From: Atopobium fossor DSM 15642
GTDB taxonomy: Bacteria; Actinomycetota; Coriobacteriia; Coriobacteriales; Atopobiaceae
Assembly (NCBI RefSeq): GCF_000483125.1
Contig: NZ_AXXR01000003.1
Location: 124,001 to 188,000, forward strand
DNA length: 64,000 bases
Direction of reading: 5' to 3'
Part shown: in pieces, positions 16,520-24,807 of the stretch
Layout: the number at the start of each line of letters is the position of its first letter
How positions within the stretch are numbered: the first letter of the stretch is position 1
Translations under genes and position numbers: made by a program
The notes under the pieces: model-generated
What the model saw: only the letters and a program-made list of their open reading frames with translations
What the model was told of the DNA's origin: nothing
Databases searched by the model: none

Positions 16520-17063
16520 GGGTTATTTTCGATTCGATGTTGTCGAGGATATGAACCGCTTTGTGCTGGTCTTCGAGACTCGGCAAGTCGATTTCGATAC
16601 GAGCCACATCTGACGGATGAACCCTGAAAACCTTCATTCCCTTTACGTACTGGCGCAGGAGTCTCTTGAATCGTACGGTTTGCGTCATGTAGTTTAGGTA
16701 AGCAGGAAGAACTAGGTCCTGCCTGCTTACGCGCATAATTGTCGTCTCGGTCCCTGCAACTGCGGGAACGCTCGTGGGGTCTTTGAACAAAAACGCATGT
16801 CCAAGATCGTTGACAGTCTCGGATGTCAAAACGTAGACGATATCTTGGTCGACGAGAAACTGTTCACCTTTAATCTTTTCAGACGAAGCAATAGCAGGAA
16901 GCGGTTTCTGCGGGTCTTCCACGTCGATATAGATATTGAACCCCTTGTACAGATCTCCATAGTGCACATAGAGATAGTCGCCCGACTCTTGCATACGAGC
17001 ACGCGGAACGCTTGCACCCCTGAAAAAATTACAGAGCTCACCGATCTTGTACTTAGAGCCCAT
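16485..17063 (-). CDS. hsdS: Half-length type I specificity subunit HsdS (module alpha) in the expressed position
   Basis: A 192-residue S-subunit half. It has one recognition module (GELCNFFRGASVPRARM, then YVLTSETVNDLGHAF) and the central conserved region LNQRTNDNLAA, then stops. The stop comes from the inverted repeat, so the second module is missing in this orientation. ATG 17063 overlaps the end of hsdM by 11 bases, making this the copy expressed with hsdR and hsdM. Inversion between sites A and B would fuse it in frame to module gamma and restore a full HsdS. Half subunits of some type I systems work as homodimers, so the present state may be off or may recognise a symmetric site. Confidence 0.85.
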   Translation of the reverse strand: MGSKYKIGELCNFFRGASVPRARMQESGDYLYVHYGDLYKGFNIYIDVEDPQKPLPAIASSEKIKGEQFLVDQDIVYVLTSETVNDLGHAFLFKDPTSVPAVAGTETTIMRVSRQDLVLPAYLNYMTQTVRFKRLLRQYVKGMKVFRVHPSDVARIEIDLPSLEDQHKAVHILDNIESKITLNQRTNDNLAA

Positions 17064-18564
17064 ACCCGATAGCCTCCAGGTTCTTCTTGATCTCTTCCTG
17101 TAGGCGATTCGACTCCTCAAAGCACTTGGAGAGTTCGCCAGTCAGCCTAGCCATCTTCTCTTCGAAGGGTTCGCCATCGTCCTCCTCGTCGGGGATGCCA
17201 ACGTAGCGACCGGGCGTAAGGATGTAGTCCTGCTTGGCAATGTCCTCGATGGTCACAACGGCGGAGAAGCCATTCTCCTCTTCAAGCGTACCCTCACGGA
17301 ACGCATCAAACGCCTTGGCCACCTTCTGGATATCCTCCGGCATGAACTCGCGCAGGCTGCGCGACACCATCGTGCCCATCTCACGGGCGTCCACGAAGAG
17401 CGTCTTGCCCTTCTGCGGCTTGTCCTTGTCGATGATCCACAGGGATACAGGGATGCCCGTGCTGTAGAAGAGCTTATCAGGCATGGCGATGATGCCCTCG
17501 ACGTAGTCGGCATCCATAATCGCCTTGCGAATCTCTCCCTCGTTGTTTGTCTGCGACGACAGGGAGCCGTTCGCCAGGACCATGCCCATACGCCCACGCT
17601 CATTCAGGTGGTGGATCATGTGCTGCATCCACGCGAAGTTCGCATTGCTCTCGGGCGGGATGCCGAACTCCCAGCGAGGGTCGTCCTGCAGGCGGTCGCC
17701 GCCCCACTCCTTCAGGTTGAAGGGCGGGTTCGCCAGGATGAAGTCGAAGCGCTTATCCTTGTGCAGGTCGTCGAAGAACGTGTCGGCGTTGTGCTCGCCG
17801 AGGTCAGCGTCAATGCCGCGGATAGCCAGGTTCATCTTGGCCATCTTCCACGTAGTCGGGTTGCTCTCCTGCCCGAAGATCGAGATATCGCTGATGTTGC
17901 CGGCGTGGCTCTCCACGAATTTGGCCGACTGCACGAACATGCCGCCCGAGCCGCAGCACGGGTCGTAGACGCGCCCGTGATAGGGTTCGATGATCTCGAC
18001 CAGCGTCTGGACTATGCAGGTGGGCGTGTAGAACTCGCCGGCATTCTTGCCCTCCTGCTCTGCGAACTTGGCCAGGCAATACTCGTAGGTGCGCCCCAGC
18101 ACGTCCTGCGTGCCGTCTTCGCCAGCCGTCTTCACGTTGGTGAAAAGGTCGACAACATCGCCCAGCATGCGCTTGTCGAGCTCCTGGCGGGCAAAGTTCT
18201 TGGGGAGGGTGCCCTTGAGCGTCCTGTTCTCCGCCTCGATCTCACGCATGGCCTCGTCAATGACCTTGCCTATCTCGGGCGTGTGCGCAGCCTTCGCAAT
18301 CTCCTCCCAGCGGGCCCCCATAGGGACCCAGAAGATGTTCTCGAAGCCGTACTCGTCGCGGTCCTCCTCGAAGCCTTCGCCCTCATCCACGAGCTCCCGG
18401 TGACGCTGCTCGAACCTATCCGAGATGTACTTGAGGAAGATGAGGCCGAGCACCACGTTCTTGTACTCCGAGGCGTCTATATGGCCGCGCATGCTGTCCG
18501 CTGCCTTCCAGATCTTCTTCTCGAAGCCCAGCTCCTGAGTGTTCGATTGTTTCTTAGTTGCCAT
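17053..18564 (-). CDS. hsdM: Type I restriction-modification DNA methyltransferase HsdM
   Basis: A 503-residue N6-adenine methyltransferase. The N-terminal HsdM helical domain (about 1-150) begins LGFEKKIWKAADSMRG. The catalytic domain has the SAM-binding motif DPCCGSGGMF at 201-210 and NPPF at 279-282. The C terminus contains helices that contact the S subunit. It lies 9 bases after hsdR and overlaps hsdS, in one operon. It modifies adenines at sites chosen by HsdS and forms M2S and R2M2S complexes. Its GC content and codon use are clearly higher than in the flanking housekeeping genes, which suggests acquisition. Confidence 0.95.
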   Translation of the reverse strand: MATKKQSNTQELGFEKKIWKAADSMRGHIDASEYKNVVLGLIFLKYISDRFEQRHRELVDEGEGFEEDRDEYGFENIFWVPMGARWEEIAKAAHTPEIGKVIDEAMREIEAENRTLKGTLPKNFARQELDKRMLGDVVDLFTNVKTAGEDGTQDVLGRTYEYCLAKFAEQEGKNAGEFYTPTCIVQTLVEIIEPYHGRVYDPCCGSGGMFVQSAKFVESHAGNISDISIFGQESNPTTWKMAKMNLAIRGIDADLGEHNADTFFDDLHKDKRFDFILANPPFNLKEWGGDRLQDDPRWEFGIPPESNANFAWMQHMIHHLNERGRMGMVLANGSLSSQTNNEGEIRKAIMDADYVEGIIAMPDKLFYSTGIPVSLWIIDKDKPQKGKTLFVDAREMGTMVSRSLREFMPEDIQKVAKAFDAFREGTLEEENGFSAVVTIEDIAKQDYILTPGRYVGIPDEEDDGEPFEEKMARLTGELSKCFEESNRLQEEIKKNLEAIGYGL

Positions 18565-18573
18565 GCTGCCGCC

Positions 18574-21500
18574 TTAATCCATAACCCGACTGTCAGCCCA
18601 GAGCTCGCACTGCCGCATGACGGTGTCGAGCGCCTCTTCCTGCCCGTCGGGTGGGTACTTGTATTTCTTGAGGAGGCGCTTTATCGAGCGGCGCATGCCC
18701 GCGCGGGCGCTCTCCTTCCTCTGCCAATCTATCGTAGCGTTGTTTCTCAGCTGCTCGGTCAGCTCTCGCGTGATGGCGACCAGCTGGTCGTTATCGTAGA
18801 AGTCTTTGACCGCCTGAGGTTTGGTGAGGGCGTCGTAGAAGGCGAGCTCCTCCTTGCCCAGGCCGAACTTCTTGCCCTCCTCGCACTCCGCCATCATCTC
18901 GTGCGCCATCTTGATAAGCTCTTCAATGACCTGTGCGTTGGAGAGCATGCCGTTGAGGTACCCGTTAACGGAACGCTGAAGCATGTCGGAGAACTTCTCC
19001 GCCTGGACGACGCTCGTCTTCTGGTAGTCGCGGACCTGTTCCTTGATGAGGCGCTTGAGCGTCTCGTAGGCGATGTTCTTCTCCTTCATGCGGCGAATCT
19101 CCTCGAGAAAGCCCTCGTCGAAGAGCGAGACCTCCACCTTGTCCTTGCTGTCGAACAGGTCGATGACGCCCTCGCTGTGCACGGACTGCTCGAGGATGGC
19201 CGCGACACGGCAGTTGAACTCCTCGTAGGTCATGCCTCCGCCACCAGTGCCGTTGCGACCAAGGATGCGCATCACCTGCACACGCAGGACGTCTATGAAC
19301 GCCGCCTCGTGCTGGTCCTGCTCGGAGACCATACTCTTGCAGAGGCTCTCCGCCTTCGCGAGGAGCTGCGCCTGCTTCAGGAAGTCGTCGCGCGTCTCCT
19401 CGTGCGCCGGACTGAGCAGCCAGTCGGTGCATTCGGATATGAGAGTCGCAAGAGTCACCTTGTCGGACGTGAACACCCGCTCGCAATAGCGTGTGCCGTG
19501 CAGGAGGTCGCGGCAGACCGAGAGCTTCTCCTGGAACTTGGGGTAGGCAGTCTTGGCGACGTCCATGTCCCCGTAGTTCCTGCGGTCGCGGTTCGTGTAG
19601 GACTTCATGGCATACTTGAGGGCGTTCGCAATGCCGATGTAGTCGACGATAAGCCCGCCCTCCTTGCCCGGGTACACGCGGTTGACGCGGGCGATGGCCT
19701 GCATGAGGTTGTGGCCCTTCATGGGTTTGTACATGTACATGGTGGCAAGCGAGGGGACGTCGAAGCCCGTGAGCCACATGTCCACGACGACGGCAATCTT
19801 GAGGGGGTCGTCGTCGCTCTTGAAGCGGCGCTCCATCTCCGCCTTGTGTTCCTTGCCGCCCACGACGTCGAACCATTCCTCGGGGTCCTGGTTACTCGTG
19901 GTCATGACCACGTCCACTTTGTCGGTCCACTCCGGGCGAAGGCGCATCAGCTCGTGGTAGATCTTCATGGCGATGGGGCGCGAGTAGGCCACGATCATAG
20001 CCTTGCCGGCGAGCAACCCCGCGCGGTTCGCCTCATAGTGGGAGACGATATCGCGGCAGAGGTCGGTCACCGTCTCGGGAGCACCGAGGATGCCGTCGAG
20101 CCCGGACATGAGGTGCTTACTGCGCTGCGCCGTCTCCTCGTCGTGCTCGTCGGAGAACTCCTTATAGGCTTTGTCGAGGCTCTCGAGCGCGTCTGCATCG
20201 AGGTTGAGGGCCACGACCCTACTCTCGTAGTAGACGGGAACCGTTGCCTCGTCCTCGACTGCCTGCGTCATATCGTAGACGTCGATGTAGTCGCCAAACA
20301 CCTCGCGGGTGTTGCGCCCGTCGAGCGCGATGGGCGTCCCCGTGAAGCCGATGTAGCTCGCGTTAGGCAGTGCGTCGCGCACGAGCTTTGCGGCGCCGAT
20401 CGAAATGGTGCCGTCGGGCTTTATCTCCTCGATGAGGCCGTACTGCCCGCGATGGGCCTCGTCGACCATGACGATAATGTTATGCCGCTCGCTGAGCGGG
20501 CCGTCTCCCTCGGAAAACTTCTGCATGGTGGTGAACACGATGCCGTTGGCGTCGCGCTCGGAAAGCAGGTCCTTGAGATTACCCTTGCCTTTGTCGCGGT
20601 GAAGCGCCTGTACGGGGACTTGTCTCAGGAACTTGGTGCAGCGGCCGAACTGTCCGAAGAGTTGGTCATCGAGGTCGTTTCTGTCGGTCACGACAACGAA
20701 CGTGGGGTTCTCCACTAGCTGTTGCATGAGATGCACAAAGAAGACCATGGAAAGTGACTTCCCTGATCCCTGCGTATGCCAGAAGACACCAATCTGGCCA
20801 CTCCCGCCGACGGCGGAGAGTGCGCGCGCCGCAGCCTTCCTCACGCCGAAGTACTGGTGATAGGCCGCCAGAATCTTCACCGTTTTATCTGCGGAATCGT
20901 TGAAGCAGATGAAGTTGCGGATGATGTCGCAAAGCCGCTCTTTGCGGAACATGCCCTCGAGTGTGGTCTTCCAGTTGGCAGTCTGCGTATCAGAATAATC
21001 ACCATCCGCGCTCTTCCAGGCGACGTAGCGGTCTTCGGTCGCAGTGATGGTACCGACGCGCGTTTCGGTCATGTCGCTCATCACGCAGAAAACGTTGGGC
21101 ACAAACAGGGAGGGGATCGCCTTGATGTAGTTTCGCAGCTGCAGGTAGGCATCCGAAGCGCTTGTCTCCTCGCGAGAGGGAGACTTAAGCTCGAAGACCA
21201 CAACGGGGATGCCATTCAAGAAGACGATGAGGTCGGGGCGCTTGTTTTCGTGCTCTACGTACGTCCATTGATTGACAATGTGGAAGAAGTTCTTCTCGGG
21301 ATGCTCGTAGTTGACAAGGTAGACGATATCGTCGCGGTCTTCCTTGCCATCGAAGTAGCGAACTTCGACGCCCGATTGCAGGTAGTCGGTGAAGACCTCA
21401 TTGCGCTGTTCAAGAGAGCCACTCTCCACTGCGGAGAACTTCATCATCGCCTCGTCGATAGCGACGGACGGAAGGCTCGGGTTTATACGACAAAGGCTCT

Positions 21501-21672
21501 CCTTGAGAATCCTAGGCAGGAAGACATCTTGATACCGATCACTCGTACGCTCCACATCTGGACCGTGCAGATATTCATATCCGAGGTTCTCCGTGAAATA
21601 CTGAATGAGCATTTCCTCGTAGAACTCTTCGTTGAACGGAATGGAGACGGTCGCGTATTTCATATCACCCAT
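18574..21672 (-). CDS. hsdR: Type I restriction endonuclease HsdR
   Basis: A 1032-residue restriction subunit. The N-terminal nuclease has RPDLIVFLNG (Asp about 147) and VVFELKS (Glu about 161, Lys about 163). The translocase has GSGKS at 302-306, DEAH at 404-407 and the downstream YIGFTGTPI. The C-terminal helical region fits the MTase-binding part. It is full length with all motifs intact. ATG 21672 is used because GGAGG precedes it; it overlaps the stop of the ribbon-helix-helix gene by one base. The protein cuts unmodified DNA after ATP-driven translocation when bound to HsdM and HsdS. GC is high, and a long open frame on the opposite strand is a by-product of that composition. Confidence 0.95.
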   Translation of the reverse strand: MGDMKYATVSIPFNEEFYEEMLIQYFTENLGYEYLHGPDVERTSDRYQDVFLPRILKESLCRINPSLPSVAIDEAMMKFSAVESGSLEQRNEVFTDYLQSGVEVRYFDGKEDRDDIVYLVNYEHPEKNFFHIVNQWTYVEHENKRPDLIVFLNGIPVVVFELKSPSREETSASDAYLQLRNYIKAIPSLFVPNVFCVMSDMTETRVGTITATEDRYVAWKSADGDYSDTQTANWKTTLEGMFRKERLCDIIRNFICFNDSADKTVKILAAYHQYFGVRKAAARALSAVGGSGQIGVFWHTQGSGKSLSMVFFVHLMQQLVENPTFVVVTDRNDLDDQLFGQFGRCTKFLRQVPVQALHRDKGKGNLKDLLSERDANGIVFTTMQKFSEGDGPLSERHNIIVMVDEAHRGQYGLIEEIKPDGTISIGAAKLVRDALPNASYIGFTGTPIALDGRNTREVFGDYIDVYDMTQAVEDEATVPVYYESRVVALNLDADALESLDKAYKEFSDEHDEETAQRSKHLMSGLDGILGAPETVTDLCRDIVSHYEANRAGLLAGKAMIVAYSRPIAMKIYHELMRLRPEWTDKVDVVMTTSNQDPEEWFDVVGGKEHKAEMERRFKSDDDPLKIAVVVDMWLTGFDVPSLATMYMYKPMKGHNLMQAIARVNRVYPGKEGGLIVDYIGIANALKYAMKSYTNRDRRNYGDMDVAKTAYPKFQEKLSVCRDLLHGTRYCERVFTSDKVTLATLISECTDWLLSPAHEETRDDFLKQAQLLAKAESLCKSMVSEQDQHEAAFIDVLRVQVMRILGRNGTGGGGMTYEEFNCRVAAILEQSVHSEGVIDLFDSKDKVEVSLFDEGFLEEIRRMKEKNIAYETLKRLIKEQVRDYQKTSVVQAEKFSDMLQRSVNGYLNGMLSNAQVIEELIKMAHEMMAECEEGKKFGLGKEELAFYDALTKPQAVKDFYDNDQLVAITRELTEQLRNNATIDWQRKESARAGMRRSIKRLLKKYKYPPDGQEEALDTVMRQCELWADSRVMD

Positions 21673-21848
21673 CACTTCGCCTCCTTCACGATAGCATCGG
21701 CGAGGATGGACGAAATGAACGCGCTTACGCTCATACACTTCTTTTCAGCCAGTTCCTTGACGGCATTCTTGAGTTCTGGAGTCACAGCAAATATGACCCT
21801 CTCGGTCTTCTTGCCGTTGAGGAGAGTCTGTCTATTGATCTGCTCCAT
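21672..21848 (-). CDS. Small ribbon-helix-helix protein heading the hsd operon
   Basis: A 58-residue protein. TERVIFAVTPELKNAVKELA and KKCMSVSAFISSILADAI have the strand-helix-helix pattern of CopG/Arc-type DNA-binding proteins. The Met at 21848 is preferred to one at 21872 because GGAGG lies 7 bases before it. It overlaps hsdR by one base, so it is the first gene of the hsd operon and may regulate it. No toxin-like partner lies beside it, which argues against a plain antitoxin. Confidence 0.7.
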   Translation of the reverse strand: MEQINRQTLLNGKKTERVIFAVTPELKNAVKELAEKKCMSVSAFISSILADAIVKEAK

Positions 21849-22241
21849 GGATGCCTCCATCTGGTTATGCATAATACTTATATAATTTTAGCACCATCTC
21901 GCAATTCTCTAACAGTGCAGATTGTCCCTATAAGCAGGCAGTCTATCTCGCGCGTACGACGTACAAGATAGACTGCCTGTCGGTACTGGAAGCCACATCT
22001 ATCGTGCTGCAAACTTCGATAGGATGCCGTTCAACCCGGATTCCGAGCGACGGGAGCAGCACGCGTATGCACGAGATAGCACTCCCTTGCGGGGATGCTC
22101 CATACCTCTAGGAAGCCCGGACGACCGTCTAAGCAAGACGCACCGCCTCTCAGCGCTTAGGGGGATTGTAGAGAGATTCGACAAGCGCCTGCATATGCGT
22201 GTTGGCAAGGCGGACACCAAACGTAACACTGCACACTCAGC
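21849..22241. other. Leader region of the hsd operon and GC-mixed gap
   Basis: This gap holds the AT-rich promoter-like stretch before the ribbon-helix-helix gene (about 21873-21895) and the hairpin at 21936-21978. The part from 22000 to 22240 is GC-rich with short frames on both strands, none recognisable, and may be debris of an older gene. Confidence 0.4.
21936..21978. repeat. 13-bp inverted repeat, hairpin upstream of the hsd operon
   Basis: AGGCAGTCTATCT at 21936-21948 pairs exactly with 21966-21978. The 17-base loop itself contains CGTAC repeats. No T tract follows on either strand. It could be an operator for the adjacent ribbon-helix-helix protein or a transcript-end structure. Confidence 0.55.
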
Positions 22242-22406
22242 ATGCTTATAGGCAGCAGCACAGATGGCATCAACCTGGAAGCCAAAGTCTGCCGCCTGAT
22301 AGGCTTCGATCCCACAACATATGAGCTTGTGGAAGAGCTTTCAGAGATGACATACTCAAAACAAGAAAACGCTGATAACAGATTCAGTGAGGACCCGCCT
22401 ACCTAA
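22242..22406 (+). CDS. Possible 54-residue protein, unknown
   Basis: A short open frame starting MLIGSSTDGINLEAKVCRLI and ending in a charged tail before TAA at 22404. It shows no ribosome site stronger than background, no hydrophobic helix and no motif I recognise. It lies 74 bases before the PD-(D/E)xK gene and could be a small partner or the tail of a lost gene. Confidence 0.25.
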   Translation: MLIGSSTDGINLEAKVCRLIGFDPTTYELVEELSEMTYSKQENADNRFSEDPPT

Positions 22407-22480
22407 AAAATACACATAGCTCCACATTACAAATGCAATAATTCTTCTAATACAAAGCACATCCATTAACCAGGTGAAAA

Positions 22481-23494
22481 ATGAAAATCCATTACTTCCA
22501 ACGCTATCAACAAAAAGAAAATGTTGCGACTGCAAACACGATGCTACTGCTATCACGCTTGTATCAGTATTCTCCTGATAAGTTCTTCCGCTTTCTGAAG
22601 ACAGAATCTGATGCTTTTGAGCCGGAGGTTACTTTCACTCTGCAGGAAAAGAGCAAAGATAGCGTTCCCGATGCAATAATCACCCAAGAAAGCTTCAAGA
22701 TTATCGTGGAAACAAAATTGTCCGATTGGTTTTATACGACCCAGCTGATGAATCACATAAAGGCTTTCAGTGGAGAAAAATACAAGCGACTGCTCACACT
22801 TGCTCCGGTTCCGATGGCTGAAGACAAGAAAGGACTCGTCGAAACCGAGATATCAAAGCACAATGAAATCTCAGGCGAGAAATATGGCATCGTTCATGTA
22901 AACATGACATTCGAAGAATTGGCAAGTGCGGTTCAGGATGTTCTTGATGACCGTGATTACAAAATGCAGGCGGTACTCGATGATTACATTGACTACTGCC
23001 GCCACGACAATCTAATTGTCGAGCAGGATTCTTGGAAGTACCTGCGCATGCGATTGTGCGGCACCACCTTTGACTTCAATAAGGAAAGCGGTCTGTACTA
23101 CGACAAAGCAGAACATGGATTTAGACCACACGACTACCTTGGCCTGTACAAGAACAAGAGTGTCCGGGCGGTTGGGAAAATCTGCGCACGCATTGTGGCA
23201 TGGGAAGAATCCGGGGAAATGCAGTACCATCTTGAACTAGGAAAGTGTACTCAAGAACGTATGGATGCAATCATTGAGGCGATAAAAGACGGGAAAAATT
23301 ACGGCTATGATTTGACCGCAGAAAAGCATAGATACTTTTTTGTGGATCAATTCATTGAGACCGATTTCAAAAAAGTCACCCCGTACGCTCCGATGGGAGC
23401 AAGGAACTTTGATCTCACCGATGTTTTAGGCACTGACGACCTCCCTGACTTGCAAGAAATTGCAAGTGCGCTTAGTACTAGAACATGGAGCTAA
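22481..23494 (+). CDS. PD-(D/E)xK nuclease-like protein of unknown family
   Basis: A 337-residue protein. Residues 60-80 read SVPDAIITQESFKIIVETKL: Pro-Asp at 63-64 and Glu77-x-Lys79 give the PD-(D/E)xK catalytic pattern. The remainder (EEMQYHLELG-type strands, KYLRMRLCGTTFDFN) is unassigned. AGGTGAAAA before ATG 22481 is a good ribosome site. It stands alone at the right end of the defence island next to tRNA-fMet. Single-gene nucleases of this sort occur in defence islands, but a defence role here is inferred from position only. Confidence 0.6.
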   Translation: MKIHYFQRYQQKENVATANTMLLLSRLYQYSPDKFFRFLKTESDAFEPEVTFTLQEKSKDSVPDAIITQESFKIIVETKLSDWFYTTQLMNHIKAFSGEKYKRLLTLAPVPMAEDKKGLVETEISKHNEISGEKYGIVHVNMTFEELASAVQDVLDDRDYKMQAVLDDYIDYCRHDNLIVEQDSWKYLRMRLCGTTFDFNKESGLYYDKAEHGFRPHDYLGLYKNKSVRAVGKICARIVAWEESGEMQYHLELGKCTQERMDAIIEAIKDGKNYGYDLTAEKHRYFFVDQFIETDFKKVTPYAPMGARNFDLTDVLGTDDLPDLQEIASALSTRTWS

Positions 23495-23550
23495 ATGTCA
23501 GTCATACAAAAAACCGCCACCTGCTTTTACAAGTGACGGTTATAAATTCA

Positions 23551-23627
<77 letters not shown>

Positions 23628-23873
23628 ATATCTAGCGCACCAAAGTGCGGTAGATAATGTTACGCGCGCTTACCTATAATGTCAATACCATCTGTTTAAA
23701 CGTGACGGAATTGTGGACAGCACATCCTAGCCGCTGTTCACCAGTCCGCCCACCAGTCCGTTCGCTAACGCGATTGCAGGAAGCCTAGTCGCTGTTCGCC
23801 AAGTTGCTCGCTGATACGCTCACAATCTATCGACTGTGTGCGTGTCGGAGCTCCGCCACCCTATCTCGCAACT

Positions 23874-24671
23874 CTACGACAAACTCTCCAACACTTTGCG
23901 CATCTCGTTTTGAACACCATGCTCTACGTTTGTCTCGATAACCTTATCGGCAATCTGCTTAATAGCGTAACGCGCGTTGCCCATAGCACGAGAATGACCA
24001 ACAAAGCTCAAGATCTCGTAGTCATTCATGGCATCGCCAAAGGCCATAACTGCCTCACGCTCAATACCATGTGCGCGCATGACCTGCGCAATACCGGTTG
24101 CCTTGGTTACGCCCAGCTGATTAGCATCAATCCACTTTTTACCGGAGGGGGTAAAGGCAAACTTGTCACCCAGCTCGCGAGAAAGCGCATACTGCATGTC
24201 CATCAAATACTCGGCGGTATCGCAGTAAATGGACGCCTTCAAGATATTAACGTTGGGGCTCAACTCATCATAAATACGATGAGCATCGGGCAGGTCCTTG
24301 TCAATCTCGCGCTCATACACCTCGTAGTCATCGTACAAAAACGTATGAGTGCGATCGGACAAGGCCACGTGCAGGCAGTCAAAACGGCGTACCACCTCAA
24401 TAAGACGCAGCAACGAAGCGTGACTCATAACCTCGCGGTCTACAACCTCGCCATTTACAAAAACCTGTGCACCATTGGAGGCAACAAAATCCATGTACTC
24501 ACGAACAGGCGCAAAAAACTTGCATAGCGTATCGTAGCGACGGCCAGAAGAGGCAGCAAAATGCACGCCCTTCTCGCGAAGAGCCATGATGAGATCAAAC
24601 GTCTCTGGTGGGACCTCGCTGTTCTCGTTAAGCAGAGTACCATCCATATCAGAAGCAATAAGTTTTATCAT
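23874..24671 (-). CDS. Cof-type HAD phosphatase (first of a tandem pair)
   Basis: A 265-residue haloacid dehalogenase-family hydrolase. SDMDGTLL near the N terminus provides the DxD nucleophile pair, SSGRRYDTL the second motif, and MAFGDAMNDYEIL near the C terminus the metal-binding Asp residues. A C2-type cap lies between, as in YidA/Cof proteins, which dephosphorylate sugar phosphates and cofactors; the substrate is not predictable. ATG 24671 follows GGAAAGG; earlier codons lack a site. A paralogue lies directly upstream in the same direction, suggesting duplication. Confidence 0.9.
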   Translation of the reverse strand: MIKLIASDMDGTLLNENSEVPPETFDLIMALREKGVHFAASSGRRYDTLCKFFAPVREYMDFVASNGAQVFVNGEVVDREVMSHASLLRLIEVVRRFDCLHVALSDRTHTFLYDDYEVYEREIDKDLPDAHRIYDELSPNVNILKASIYCDTAEYLMDMQYALSRELGDKFAFTPSGKKWIDANQLGVTKATGIAQVMRAHGIEREAVMAFGDAMNDYEILSFVGHSRAMGNARYAIKQIADKVIETNVEHGVQNEMRKVLESLS

Positions 24672-24807
24672 GTAAACGCCTTTCCTACGCCTTTCACACG
24701 ACTTTCGTATGCCTTCCAAATGCCTTTCGTATACTTTTTACACGCCTTTTTATGCACTATTTACGAGCTGCTAAGCACGCTACTTAGCGCAACCTTTACC
24801 TTAACAA

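Noticed and set aside
17608-20718. A 1036-codon open frame on the + strand opposite hsdM and hsdR
   Set aside because: It is the mirror of two certain genes in GC-rich DNA. Its translation is Leu/Val/His-rich with no family match and no ribosome site.
21672-21848. Antitoxin of a toxin-antitoxin pair
   Set aside because: The gene is followed directly by hsdR and has no small toxin-like neighbour.
20776-21885. A 369-codon open frame opposite the 5' part of hsdR
   Set aside because: Same cause as the longer antisense frame; it crosses the start of the hsd operon and has no motif.
23838-24527. A 229-codon + strand frame opposite the first HAD gene
   Set aside because: It is an antisense shadow of a gene with all HAD motifs and has no motif of its own.
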